Positions 25,545 through 34,203 of a stretch of 64,000 nucleotides of DNA are shown here, piece by piece. How positions within the stretch are numbered: position 1 is the stretch's first letter; every line of letters starts with the position of its first letter. The notes below the pieces were generated by a model, which was not told the DNA's origin, ran no database searches, and saw only the letters and a program-made list of their open reading frames with translations. The position numbers and the translations under genes are program-made. The stretch comes from Pseudoalteromonas sp. T1lg48. GTDB taxonomy: Bacteria; Pseudomonadota; Gammaproteobacteria; Enterobacterales; Alteromonadaceae. The stretch spans positions 434,001 to 498,000 of the forward strand of contig NZ_PQCC01000004.1 in the NCBI RefSeq assembly GCF_002964785.1, read 5' to 3'.

Positions 25545-25964
25545 ATGAAAAAACTAATATTCATGGCACTTGTTTTGGTTAGCACATCTTCGTTTGCAAA
25601 AGAGTTTACAATTAATGCCGTAGAGATGTATGAAGCGGGCTTGATGCCGGGTGGACCACAAGTACTTATCTTTAATCAACAAGGTAAGCTGGTACACCAC
25701 AGCACTGAGCTTAATAAGCAGATAGTCACTGAATTCAAGCAGCAATCAGACTTTGCAGACACGCAGAATATCGTAGAAAAACTAGAGAAAATATTAGGGG
25801 AGCCGCTCGTTTCTGGTGCACAAGATTACACCGTCTACTCCATTAATATGGAAGCCGCAAATCCTTGCCCTCCATGCGCAAAGCAAAACAAATTCCTAAA
25901 TGCTGCGTTAAAGAAGTATGCCGATAAAAAAATAACGCACAACAAGGTTCACCTAAGTTTGTAA
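25545..25964 (+). CDS. periplasmic CPPC-motif protein of the exporter operon
   Basis: The 139-residue protein has a signal peptide (MKKLIFMALVLVSTSSFA, cut before KEF) and ends with a helical region opening NPCPPCAKQNKFL. A CxxC at the start of a helix is the active-site geometry of thioredoxin-like oxidoreductases, though the rest of the chain is short for a full thioredoxin fold and I recognise no family. It begins 21 bases after the permease with an AAAGGGAAA ribosome binding site. Being next to a Cys-rich exported peptide frame, it may handle the peptide's disulfides; this is inference. Confidence 0.7.
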   Translation: MKKLIFMALVLVSTSSFAKEFTINAVEMYEAGLMPGGPQVLIFNQQGKLVHHSTELNKQIVTEFKQQSDFADTQNIVEKLEKILGEPLVSGAQDYTVYSINMEAANPCPPCAKQNKFLNAALKKYADKKITHNKVHLSL

Positions 25965-26017
25965 GCACCGCCCCATTACTACCAGCATTTTTCATTTTTT
26001 TAAATGACGTAGTGGGG

Positions 26018-26470
26018 TCATTCGGTTTCTAACAGGCCGATAAACTGATCGAGCTGCTGGGCCATCTGGGTTAGCGCCTGCTGCTGGCAGGCCAGGCCTT
26101 CACTGAGTGTTTCCCGCCATTTTTTAACCTTAGGTGCCAGGGCTATGCCCTGCTCCGTCAAGGCAATCTGCAATTGCCGCTCGTCCTGTTCACTGCGCAC
26201 TCTGCTGAGCAAGCCAAGCTGCTGCATGCGCTTTAATAAAGGCGTTAGAGTGCCCGAGTCGAGATGCAAACGTGAACCCAGGGCCTTTAAGCTTAAAGGC
26301 AACTGTCCCTGCTCGTTAGCCTGCCACAATACCAGCAATACTAGGTATTGGGGGTAGGTGATCCCTAAGTCTTTCAGCATCGGCTGGTAACCGCGGATCA
26401 CCAGCCGAGAAGCGGTATAGAGCTTAAAACACAGCTGGTTTTGCAAATAGAGATCCTGATCCATGCTCAT
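26018..26470 (-). CDS. MarR-family regulator, OhrR-like
   Basis: The likely start is the ATG at 26470 (MSMDQDLYLQNQLCF; 150 residues), two bases after the peroxidase stop; a longer frame upstream only overlaps that gene. It has a winged helix (LKALGSRLHLDSGTLTPLLKRMQQLGLLSRVRSEQDERQ) and an N-terminal Cys in NQLCFKLYTASR, the position of the peroxide-reactive Cys of OhrR. It probably represses the glutathione peroxidase operon and releases it on organic peroxide. A stretch with CAAT/ATTG symmetry at 26981-26991 upstream of the operon is a weak operator candidate. Confidence 0.88.
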   Translation of the reverse strand: MSMDQDLYLQNQLCFKLYTASRLVIRGYQPMLKDLGITYPQYLVLLVLWQANEQGQLPLSLKALGSRLHLDSGTLTPLLKRMQQLGLLSRVRSEQDERQLQIALTEQGIALAPKVKKWRETLSEGLACQQQALTQMAQQLDQFIGLLETE

Positions 26471-26472
26471 GT

Positions 26473-26955
26473 TTAGCTCGCTAGCAGGGCTTCGATGTCG
26501 GCGCGGATCGCTTCGGGCTTGGTCAGTGGTGCATAACGCTTTAACACCTTGCCGTTTTGGTCGACCAGAAACTTGGTAAAGTTCCATTTGATCTTCTTGG
26601 TGCCCAACAGGCCCGGGGCCTGAGCCTTGAGGTAGTCAAACAAGGGATGAGCACCCGCGCCATTAACGTCTATCTTGCTCATAATGGGGAAAGACACACC
26701 ATAGTTCAGCTCGCAAAACTCGCTGATCTCGCTATCGCTGCCCGGCTCTTGCTCACCAAACTGGTTACAGGGAAAACCTAGCACCACCAAGCCCTTTGCT
26801 TGCAGGTCTTTGTATAGATCATTTAAGCCCTGATATTGAGGCGTAAAACCACACTTACTGGCGGTATTGGCAATCAGCATCACCTTGCCTTTATAGGCGG
26901 ATAACGCCACCTCATCGCCCCGGTTATTGGTCGCGGAAAATTCATAAATAGACAT
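26473..26955 (-). CDS. glutathione peroxidase family protein (thioredoxin-fold peroxidase)
   Basis: The 160-residue protein has the three family signatures: NTASKCGFTPQY with the peroxidatic Cys near residue 36, LGFPCNQFGEQEPG, and KWNFTKFLVD with the catalytic Trp and Asn. Bacterial enzymes of this type reduce organic hydroperoxides, usually with thioredoxin rather than glutathione. It uses Cys, not selenocysteine. It is cotranscribed with the OhrR-like regulator immediately downstream, which implies peroxide-inducible expression. Confidence 0.92.
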   Translation of the reverse strand: MSIYEFSATNNRGDEVALSAYKGKVMLIANTASKCGFTPQYQGLNDLYKDLQAKGLVVLGFPCNQFGEQEPGSDSEISEFCELNYGVSFPIMSKIDVNGAGAHPLFDYLKAQAPGLLGTKKIKWNFTKFLVDQNGKVLKRYAPLTKPEAIRADIEALLAS

Positions 26956-27031
26956 AAGGTAACCTCATTTAGATTGTGTGCAATATAATTGATCAAAATC
27001 TAACTATTCGCAACAAAAGTCACCCCAAATT

Positions 27032-27043
27032 ATTGTATACAAT
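27032..27043. promoter_or_regulatory. GntR-type operator ATTGTATACAAT before collagenase
   Basis: A perfect 12-bp palindrome, ATTGTATACAAT, followed by AT as in the other copies, lies 51 bp before the collagenase start. The same 12 bases occur at 36784-36795 and 45052-45063 in front of proline and hydroxyproline genes. It overlaps the likely promoter, so repression by the local GntR protein is expected. Confidence 0.75.
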
Positions 27044-27094
27044 ATATTTTAAATGTATTTTGTTGCTCTATTCGTTCACTCTAACGCGATCACA

Positions 27095-28834
27095 ATGACA
27101 AAAATTACAGCACTTATCGCGCTGACCCTGCTCAGCGCCTGCAGCACCTCGGTGCAGAAAACCCCATCGACAACAACTACCTATAACTATGTTGATATCT
27201 GGCACAGCGCGCCGACACTCACCCCGTCAGACGCAGCCTTTGCCAGTGCCCTTGAGGACACGCTGACATTTATCTCTACACAGGCCGATGCGCGCACGGT
27301 CGATTGGACAGCGCTAAACAATGCCTTGTATTTTTTGCGCGCCTACAGTTACAAGGGCGATCTAGACGCCATTAGCGAGTCGCAATTAGTGAACCTAAAC
27401 TCTACGCTGCAGGCCTTAATAGTGCGAGTTGAGGATGCGCCAAAGGCGCAGCAACAGCGATTTTTAGAGCACTATGCGGTAACACTGTACCGCCTACTCG
27501 ATACCCCAAAGCTCTATGACCAGGCGCCGCAATGGCTTGAAAATACGCTCAATACCCTAACTAAAGAGCAAACAGCACCTTCGCTAGAGCGTGATTATGC
27601 CCTGTGGGAAAGCTATCGCGCCCTGGGTTTTTTAGCCTTTAGCGCCCGTGACAACGAGCAACTGGCCCAGAGCATCAGCGCAGACGCTAGGCTGCGCCAG
27701 GTCTTGCTCAAGAGCATCGCACGAGGCGATTGGCAGCAGGCCCATGCCCTGTGGGTGCTGGGCTATGTGCACCAGTTGTTGCCGCGGGAGCAACAGCAGC
27801 TACTGGACACTCAGGTATGGCAGGCATTGACCAAGGCAGAACCAAACAAGACCCAGCAACAAACGCTGTTCTCAGGCGTTTACCTGGTTAATAGCTTTCG
27901 CGGCAAAAGCAGTTGTGGTGAAACCTTTAAAGGCCAGTGCCTGGAAATTGATATCGACCAGGCGCTACCAATAAATCATGAGTGCAGCGAACGCCTGTTT
28001 ATTCGCGCCACCTCATTAGACGCCGAGCAACTCGCCTATAGCTGTAACAGGCTTACCGCACAGGAGGAGGACTTTCATACCCTGCTCGACACCCAATACC
28101 ACGCCGTGGCCAACGATCATAACCGAGCCCTGCGGGTGATTATTTTTGACCAATATGCTGACTATAACCGCTACGGCCAACTGCTGTTCGACATAGATAC
28201 CAATAACGGCGGTATGTATATCGAAGGCACACCAAGCGACCCCAATAACCAGGCCACGTTTTATACCTTTAGGGCATTTTGGCTACAAGACAGAAATAAG
28301 GTATGGAATTTAAACCATGAATACGTGCATTACCTGGATGGCCGTTTTAATAAATACGGCGGCTTTGGGCACTTCCCGGCACAACTGGTGTGGTGGAGTG
28401 AAGGCTTAGCGGAATTAGTCGCCAAAGGCGAGCACAACCCCAAAGCCTATAAAGCCATTGCCGAAACGCCAAAGCATGAGCGCCCGACACTGGAGGCCAT
28501 TTTTGCCACCAGCTATGAGGATTCGAGCCAGCAAATTTACCAATGGTCCTATCTTGCCATTCGCTATCTGGCCGAGCAGGATTTAAATGCCCTGCGCCAG
28601 TTGCAACAGCACCTAAAAGGGGATTTCTATCAAGGTTACGCCAATAACCTGGCCAAGCTTGCCAAGAAACACCAGGATGGCTTCACCGCCTTTTTGGACA
28701 ACTACCCGGCGACGGAGGAAAGCGCAGAAGACAAAGCAAAACAGAAGATCAACAAGCTTTATCGCTATCTGTATCGCGACTACCTGATGCCAAAGCACCT
28801 CAGCTACGATGAGCAGCATCGACATTTATTTTAA
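27095..28834 (+). CDS. M9-type collagenase (secreted lipoprotein)
   Basis: The 579-residue protein (start at the ATG giving MTKITALIALTLLSACS; a frame extended to 27053 is less likely) has a lipobox LLSAC. The catalytic part holds NHEYVHYLDGRF with zinc ligands His408 and His412 and catalytic Glu409, and WWSEGLAELVA with the third ligand Glu436, the gluzincin arrangement of Vibrio-type M9 collagenases. An N-terminal helical activator-like region fills residues 40-270. It should cut native collagen or gelatin outside the cell. Its promoter carries the same palindrome as the hydroxyproline genes, linking it to their regulator. Confidence 0.88.
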   Translation: MTKITALIALTLLSACSTSVQKTPSTTTTYNYVDIWHSAPTLTPSDAAFASALEDTLTFISTQADARTVDWTALNNALYFLRAYSYKGDLDAISESQLVNLNSTLQALIVRVEDAPKAQQQRFLEHYAVTLYRLLDTPKLYDQAPQWLENTLNTLTKEQTAPSLERDYALWESYRALGFLAFSARDNEQLAQSISADARLRQVLLKSIARGDWQQAHALWVLGYVHQLLPREQQQLLDTQVWQALTKAEPNKTQQQTLFSGVYLVNSFRGKSSCGETFKGQCLEIDIDQALPINHECSERLFIRATSLDAEQLAYSCNRLTAQEEDFHTLLDTQYHAVANDHNRALRVIIFDQYADYNRYGQLLFDIDTNNGGMYIEGTPSDPNNQATFYTFRAFWLQDRNKVWNLNHEYVHYLDGRFNKYGGFGHFPAQLVWWSEGLAELVAKGEHNPKAYKAIAETPKHERPTLEAIFATSYEDSSQQIYQWSYLAIRYLAEQDLNALRQLQQHLKGDFYQGYANNLAKLAKKHQDGFTAFLDNYPATEESAEDKAKQKINKLYRYLYRDYLMPKHLSYDEQHRHLF

Positions 28835-28846
28835 ATCACTTTATAT

Positions 28847-28870
28847 GGGGTCAGCTGGCCCCCTTTTTTT
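28847..28870 (+). terminator. intrinsic terminator after collagenase
   Basis: A short G/C stem (GGGGTC, loop AGCT, GGCCCC with one T-G pair) is followed by CTTTTTTT, a standard intrinsic terminator 13 bases past the collagenase stop. Confidence 0.8.
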
Positions 28871-28949
28871 GCAAATACGCTAGTCGTTTGCCGCGCACTT
28901 GATATATGCTGACTCAAATAAAAACCGCAATATAAAGTGAAGCGAATAC

Positions 28950-29450
28950 ATGGAGTTAGTTACCCCCAGCCAGGCATTGGAGCAATCGTACCGCGACTAT
29001 ATCGTCGAGTTAGGCGCTGAAGAGCGCTACCCGTTTCCCCTCGATTTTGACCACCAGGATTTTCCCGCCTTGCTGGCACGGCTGGATGATTTTGCACATG
29101 GGATCAACCTGCCCGCAGGTTTTGTGTCGAGCTCAACCCTGTGGCTGGTCGATAAGGGTGAAATCATCGGGGTGACCAATATTCGCCACACCCTGAATGA
29201 CGCCATTGCCCATTGTGGCGGCCATATCGGTTTAAGTATTCGCCCTTCCAAACGCGGGCTGGGTTTGGGCAAGGTGCTGATGGCCAAGTCCATCGCGTTT
29301 TTGCAGCAGCGCCAGGTCAATGAGGTGCACATCCATTGTTATAAGGATAATCAGGCCTCCGGCCGAACCATCATCTCCTGCGGCGGTCGGCTCGACTCCG
29401 AGATAGAGGTCGGCGATAAATGCGTACAGCGCTATGTGGTTAGGCGCTAA
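28950..29450 (+). CDS. GNAT N-acetyltransferase
   Basis: The 166-residue protein has the GNAT core: IIGVTNIRHTLND, GHIGLSIRPSKRGLGLGKVLM with the acetyl-CoA pyrophosphate loop, and YKDNQASGRTIISCGGRLDSE. The SIRPSKRGLG form is typical of a well-conserved GNAT subgroup of unknown substrate. Length is complete and no signal is present. It stands alone between the collagenase and the alcohol dehydrogenase. Confidence 0.88.
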   Translation: MELVTPSQALEQSYRDYIVELGAEERYPFPLDFDHQDFPALLARLDDFAHGINLPAGFVSSSTLWLVDKGEIIGVTNIRHTLNDAIAHCGGHIGLSIRPSKRGLGLGKVLMAKSIAFLQQRQVNEVHIHCYKDNQASGRTIISCGGRLDSEIEVGDKCVQRYVVRR

Positions 29451-29570
29451 CCGATTTCGGCGCCGCCTCAGTACCAAAAATAACAGCATGCTCTGCGGCC
29501 CTGGTGTTTAGTACCTAAATTTGCTTTTATAAGAACAGGCTTTTATTCAATGAGTTAGCACAGGGAAAAC

Positions 29571-30776
29571 ATGGCCATTCAACACCTTTTTTATCGCATG
29601 TATCATCTGGGTTTGCGCCTGGCGGCGATGCTTTTGCCTATTCCCGAGCCCCATGTATTTCACGGTGATAAGGCCATTGAACAATGGCTGGCATACCTAG
29701 AAGCGCAAAAGTGTAAACGTATCTTGCTGGTCAGCGATCCGGGCGTACTCGCCCTTAATTTGCATGCCCAGCTAAAAGAACAACTGCTGGCCAATCACAT
29801 TGAGGTGGTAACCTTTAGCGACCTGAGTGCCAATCCCAGTATCGAACAGATAGAGCAAGGCGTGCGCTGCTACCAGGCAAACCAATGCGATACCCTGTTA
29901 GCCATAGGGGGCGGCTCGGCCATGGATTGCGCCAAGCTTATCGCCGCACGAATTGCTCGCCCCAAAAAGTCGTTACGACAAATGCGCGGGCTGTTTAAGG
30001 TGCTGCGCACCTTGCCCCCTGTGTATGGTGTCCCGACAACGGCAGGCACCGGCTCCGAGGTAACGGTAGCGGCCGTAGTCAGTGATACCGAGCGCAGAAT
30101 TAAATTCGCAGTCAATGACCTCTGCCTGATGCCTAAGGGCGTGCTGTTTTTGCCCGAGCTCACCACAGGGCTGCCACCGGGGCTGACAGCCAGCACCGGC
30201 ATCGATGCGCTCACCCATGCCCTAGAGGCCTACATTGGCATCAATGCCACCGCCTATACGCGAGATAAAAGTGAAAAAGCCGTGGCGCTTATTCTCGATG
30301 CGTTGCCCAGGGCCTATCACCATCCCGACGACCTCGGCGCCCGCACCGACATGCTCTGGGCCGCCATGTTCGCCGGTCAGGCCTTTACCCGCACCTCGGT
30401 CGGCTATGTGCATGCCATCGCCCATCAGCTAGGGGCTGTTTATGGCCTAGGTCATGGCCTCGCCAATGCCCTGGTACTCAGGCCCATACTGGACTTTTAT
30501 GGCGATAGAATAGACGCCCAGATGAAGCGCTTAGCCAAGCACTCCTTGGGTGAGCACAGCACGGCCGCTGAGTTATGCGATAGAATTTATGCGCTGCTGG
30601 ATGAGCTGGCTATTCCACACTGCATTACCGATTTAAAAGCCGAGGATATCTCCCTCATTGCCAGGCAGGCACTGGCCGAGGCTCACCCGGATTACCCAGT
30701 GCCCTGCTTTATGACGCAGCAGGAGCTGGAAACTGTGCTGCGCTCGCTCTTACCTAACAATGAGCCTGATAGTTAG
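29571..30776 (+). CDS. iron-containing (group III) alcohol dehydrogenase
   Basis: The 401-residue protein has the GGGSAMDCAK nucleotide-binding motif (about residue 108), PTTAGTGSEVT (about 150), and the metal-ligand segments DALTHALEAYI and GYVHAIAHQLGAVYGLGHGLANA with the conserved histidines. These enzymes interconvert alcohols and aldehydes with NAD(P)H, commonly with iron or zinc. The N-terminus has an extra hydrophobic stretch of about 30 residues but no cleavage site. The substrate is unknown; a divergent LysR gene is nearby but on the far side. Confidence 0.88.
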   Translation: MAIQHLFYRMYHLGLRLAAMLLPIPEPHVFHGDKAIEQWLAYLEAQKCKRILLVSDPGVLALNLHAQLKEQLLANHIEVVTFSDLSANPSIEQIEQGVRCYQANQCDTLLAIGGGSAMDCAKLIAARIARPKKSLRQMRGLFKVLRTLPPVYGVPTTAGTGSEVTVAAVVSDTERRIKFAVNDLCLMPKGVLFLPELTTGLPPGLTASTGIDALTHALEAYIGINATAYTRDKSEKAVALILDALPRAYHHPDDLGARTDMLWAAMFAGQAFTRTSVGYVHAIAHQLGAVYGLGHGLANALVLRPILDFYGDRIDAQMKRLAKHSLGEHSTAAELCDRIYALLDELAIPHCITDLKAEDISLIARQALAEAHPDYPVPCFMTQQELETVLRSLLPNNEPDS

Positions 30777-30837
30777 CCTGATAATTAGCCTGTTATACGC
30801 GAGCTCTTAGCCCTCTGTTAGCAAGCTGTTGGCAAGC

Positions 30838-31719
30838 TTAATCCTCCGCCAAATAGTCCTCAAGTTGCTCGGCTAACCATTGAGTGAGGCCACCAAGCTG
30901 GCTATAGCGATTTTGGATCATGCCATAGGCCTGACGTTTCATGGCCTGATCATAATTAAGCACCTTGACGCTGCCATCGCGCAGGTAGGGGTTAATAAGT
31001 ACCGAGGGGACGTTGGAAAAGCCGGTGCCATCGAGCACCGCATTGCGCAGATGCTCATAAAACGGCAGCGCAATGTAATTGCTAGAGGCCGGCGCGACGG
31101 CGTGCAACCCCTCATCGTCTATGGTCGCCAGGGCAAATTCGGTGTAACGGGCCAGATCGGAACTGACAACCTGTGAGAGCTTACACAGTGGATGGTCACT
31201 TTTGGCCACCGTCATCATGCGAATTTCACCCAGCTTGACGTGATGAGTGCTCGGTAAACGGTTGCTGTGAGGCAATAGGCAGTAGGCGATATCAACCATA
31301 TTCTGCTCCACCATGTCGTTAAGCTCCGGCGGCGGCGCCATATACACGGACACACTGGTGCCTGGAAACTGCACGCTCATCTCATGAATAAGCTGGCGCC
31401 AATAAGACTCGGGCAGCGCATCGTCTCGGGCGATACGCAGCACGGACTCAACGCCCTGCAAATGCTGCCGGCAACGCCCGGTAATGTCATTGGCTATCAT
31501 CACCATACGCTCGCAGTCGTTCTTGATCACCCGCCCTATGTTGGTCAGGGTCACCTGATTACCGCTGCGCTCTAAGAGTTCAACACCCAGCTCATCCTCC
31601 AATGCACTCAGTGAAGAGCTCAATGTGGTGCGGCTTTTGCCCAGCCGCCGTGCGGCTTCGGCAATCGATCCCGACTCGCTAATGGCAAGAAACATTTCCA
31701 ACTGGCTGATCTTCATCAT
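30838..31719 (-). CDS. LysR family transcriptional regulator
   Basis: The 293-residue protein has an N-terminal winged helix (MFLAISESGSIAEAARRLGKSRTTLSSSLSALEDELG) and a normal effector-binding domain from about residue 90. It is divergent from the CDF transporter gene, and a perfect 21-bp palindrome in the shared region may be its operator. The effector is not deducible. The recognition helix has RTTLSSSLS in place of the more usual PSAVSRQI pattern. Confidence 0.88.
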   Translation of the reverse strand: MMKISQLEMFLAISESGSIAEAARRLGKSRTTLSSSLSALEDELGVELLERSGNQVTLTNIGRVIKNDCERMVMIANDITGRCRQHLQGVESVLRIARDDALPESYWRQLIHEMSVQFPGTSVSVYMAPPPELNDMVEQNMVDIAYCLLPHSNRLPSTHHVKLGEIRMMTVAKSDHPLCKLSQVVSSDLARYTEFALATIDDEGLHAVAPASSNYIALPFYEHLRNAVLDGTGFSNVPSVLINPYLRDGSVKVLNYDQAMKRQAYGMIQNRYSQLGGLTQWLAEQLEDYLAED

Positions 31720-31796
31720 TTACACCTAAACAGATCCGTTGATATCTAAGTATTTAACGGCCATAACACAGCAGCCTAGAAATAGCAGGCGCCTCC

Positions 31797-31817
31797 AGCG
31801 ACGATAATATCGTCGCT
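31797..31817. promoter_or_regulatory. perfect 21-bp palindrome between LysR and CDF genes
   Basis: Arms AGCGACGATA and its exact reverse complement flank one central A. It lies 78 bp before the LysR start and about 100 bp before the CDF start. It could be a regulator site for either gene, or a hairpin. Confidence 0.55.
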
Positions 31818-31914
31818 CAGCGATTATTGATATAGCAAAATCCCCCTTAGAATGGCACCAAGCAACAAAAACAGCCGTGTTTGCTGACGAATAATTGCCA
31901 CAACCGAGGTGTCT

Positions 31915-32613
31915 ATGCACTGCAGTATTTCTTTAGAGCGAAAATTATTAACCTTCTCTACCGCATCGGCCTTAGTGTTTGCCCTGATGGGTATCGGCCT
32001 TGGAGTCTGGATGGGCTCGCTGGTGATCCTTTTTGACGGCGCCTATTCACTCGTGAGCCTGTTACTGACAACCCTGTCTTTGACAGCGGCCTGGTATATC
32101 CGCTCACCTCGAAAACACCGGAATACATCCCATAGCAACTTGATTGAGCCAGCGGTCATCGCCTTTAAAGGCTTTGCCATTACCTTGATGTGCGGCGCCT
32201 CTTTTATCTCGGCAGTTTTGGCGATTTTTGCTGGGGGGCGCGAGGTAAATACCGGACTGGCATTGGTATTCGGGGTGATCAACCTTGTTGGCTGCGTGGG
32301 CACCTATTGGCTCTTGGCTAAGCGTGGCCGCCAGACTAAGTCGGCGCTGATTGAGGCGGAGTCGAAACAATGGCTGATGGACTCGGTGATAAGCGCCGCG
32401 GTGATGGCCGGGTTTATTATCGCTTCCCTGCTGAGCTATGCAGGACTGACAGAGTACGCGGTGTTTGCCGACCCTGTGATGGTAGTGATTGCTTCTGTCT
32501 ATTTTACCCTGGTACCAATAAAGATGACCCAAGGCGCCCTGCGCCAGCTATTCACTGTGTACCAGCAAAACGATGGGGCTATTTTTGACCGACGCATGCA
32601 AAAGGCGGGGTAA
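31915..32613 (+). CDS. CDF-family cation efflux transporter, short form
   Basis: The protein (232 residues from the ATG at 31915, preceded by GAGG) has four to six transmembrane helices and CDF metal-site motifs: LFDGAYSLVSLL with Asp in helix II and KQWLMDSVISAAVM with Asp in helix V. CDF proteins export zinc, cobalt, iron or other divalent cations by proton exchange. It ends soon after the last helix, so the usual cytoplasmic C-terminal metal-binding domain is missing. A strong hairpin overlaps its stop codon. Confidence 0.82.
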   Translation: MHCSISLERKLLTFSTASALVFALMGIGLGVWMGSLVILFDGAYSLVSLLLTTLSLTAAWYIRSPRKHRNTSHSNLIEPAVIAFKGFAITLMCGASFISAVLAIFAGGREVNTGLALVFGVINLVGCVGTYWLLAKRGRQTKSALIEAESKQWLMDSVISAAVMAGFIIASLLSYAGLTEYAVFADPVMVVIASVYFTLVPIKMTQGALRQLFTVYQQNDGAIFDRRMQKAG

Positions 32614-32627
32614 ATGCACCCCGCCTT
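32602..32627. terminator. bidirectional hairpin between convergent genes
   Basis: A perfect 10-bp stem (AAGGCGGGGT, six-base loop, ACCCCGCCTT) spans the CDF stop codon and faces the convergent LRR gene. The T-tract is weak on the plus strand. Confidence 0.55.
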
Positions 32628-32665
32628 GTTGGCATGACTTTTTACCTAGAAGCTAAGACAAACGC

Positions 32666-34072
32666 TTAGTTACAGGCTGTACCCACGCATTGAACATCGG
32701 CATCGTAATACACATACGCAAGCTTGGTATTTGCCGTTAAGTCCAAGGATGTCAATGAGTTATTGTTCAGATACAGGGTATCAAGCTCTGGGTTATTGGC
32801 CAGATCAATACTGGTCAGTTGGTTATCGTTGAGGGTCAACGAGGTAAGCGCTGAGTTATTGGTGACATCGATACTGGTCAATTTATTGTTCTCGATATTA
32901 AGATCGGTGAGCTTCTGGTTTGCAGCCAGGTCTATCTGGGTAAAAGATTGATAACCCAACCACAGGCGCTCTAAGTTTGCGTTCTGACTTAAGTCCAACA
33001 CCGACATCACACCTGGGCGAGCCTCATTCATAACGATAAAAAGATCGGTTAGCTGGGGTAATACGGACACATCGACCTGTGTTAACTGCACATTGCCACT
33101 CAAAGCGACGGTTTCAAGCAGCGGATTGTTTGACAGATCAATGTTGCCCAGCTGATTGCCTCCGGCATAAAGCGTTTCAAGATTGGGATTGTGGGCAAGG
33201 ATAAGGTCAGAGAGCTGCAAAGCTTCCACGTTGAGAAAGGTCAGAGAATCATTTTGCGATAGGTCAACCTCTGCAATGGCATTTGCGCCAACACTTAACC
33301 GGCTTAACTGGGTATTTTGGCTGACATCAATTGCCGACAACTTATTACCATACACACTGAGGTTTTCTAGCAGGGGGTTATTGCTGGTATCGATGTGGGC
33401 TAACTCATTATAATCGGCTTCTATACGCGATAAATATGGGTTACTGGACGTGTCCAACTCGGTGAGTTTGTTCTGAGCAACAGCTAGATAGTTTAATCTG
33501 GTATTTGCCAAGATATCCAAACTACTGATACCTGTATACGTTAGGTTCAGAGTTTCCAAATTCACAAGATGCTCAACCCCTTGTGTTGAGCTCACCGCTT
33601 GATACCCACAATAAAGATTATAGACCTCATCGGCATAGTGATTACCTTCAACATTGTCGCCGCCAGTACCTTGCGCACAAGCCAGTAGGTTGTCATCGGC
33701 AATTATTGCAGTTAACTCAAGGCGCGCAGCAAATGTCACGGTGACTTCACAATTTGAGGTCATGGCCTGCGAATAGGTTTCAAAGCTGGTCGTGGCGTTT
33801 TGTTGGTCTAGGCTTAGTTCAACACCACACCCGGTGAAGCTTTCCAGCAAATAGCCCTCATCCGGGGTCACGGTAAATACGGCCACCTGTTCGTTAGAAT
33901 AGCTGGTGTCATCCGTGGTGACCGAGCCATTGCCATTGATATTAATGGTCACCGTATAAGACTGTTCAACGGGTTGAGGTTCCGGCTCACTCGAGCCACC
34001 GCCGCCACACCCCACTAACGCCAAACTCAAGATCCCTGGCGCAAAAAGCGCTGTTTTTGTTTTTTTAATCAT
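32666..34072 (-). CDS. leucine-rich-repeat lipoprotein
   Basis: The 468-residue protein has a lipoprotein signal with lipobox ALVGC, a Gly/Ser/Glu/Pro linker, and a small beta domain (about residues 38-115, with a GNGSVTTDD segment and paired cysteines) like bacterial repeat domains of surface proteins. From about residue 160 to the end there are roughly a dozen 20- to 22-residue leucine-rich repeats, of the LTSIDLANNPELDTLYLNNN kind. The closing YDADVQC...C pair may cap the solenoid. It should sit on the outer membrane surface, perhaps in adhesion. No ligand can be deduced. Confidence 0.88.
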   Translation of the reverse strand: MIKKTKTALFAPGILSLALVGCGGGGSSEPEPQPVEQSYTVTININGNGSVTTDDTSYSNEQVAVFTVTPDEGYLLESFTGCGVELSLDQQNATTSFETYSQAMTSNCEVTVTFAARLELTAIIADDNLLACAQGTGGDNVEGNHYADEVYNLYCGYQAVSSTQGVEHLVNLETLNLTYTGISSLDILANTRLNYLAVAQNKLTELDTSSNPYLSRIEADYNELAHIDTSNNPLLENLSVYGNKLSAIDVSQNTQLSRLSVGANAIAEVDLSQNDSLTFLNVEALQLSDLILAHNPNLETLYAGGNQLGNIDLSNNPLLETVALSGNVQLTQVDVSVLPQLTDLFIVMNEARPGVMSVLDLSQNANLERLWLGYQSFTQIDLAANQKLTDLNIENNKLTSIDVTNNSALTSLTLNDNQLTSIDLANNPELDTLYLNNNSLTSLDLTANTKLAYVYYDADVQCVGTACN

Positions 34073-34203
34073 AATGCCGCTAATTGTTAATCCTTTGTAT
34101 GGTTCAATTTAAATAATTGTACCCAATAAATCAACGAAAAAGGCATAAATAAGCTAATTAGCCCAAACCCAACACCTTGGCTAAGGACTTAAATACCGGA
34201 GGT

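Noticed and set aside
20994..25964. Darobactin-type or lanthipeptide RiPP cluster
   Set aside because: The exporter set is similar, but there is no radical-SAM or lanthionine enzyme gene and the precursor frame has a Sec-type leader.
26981..26991. Firm OhrR operator upstream of the peroxidase
   Set aside because: Only a short CAAT/ATTG symmetry is present; too weak to list as a separate site.
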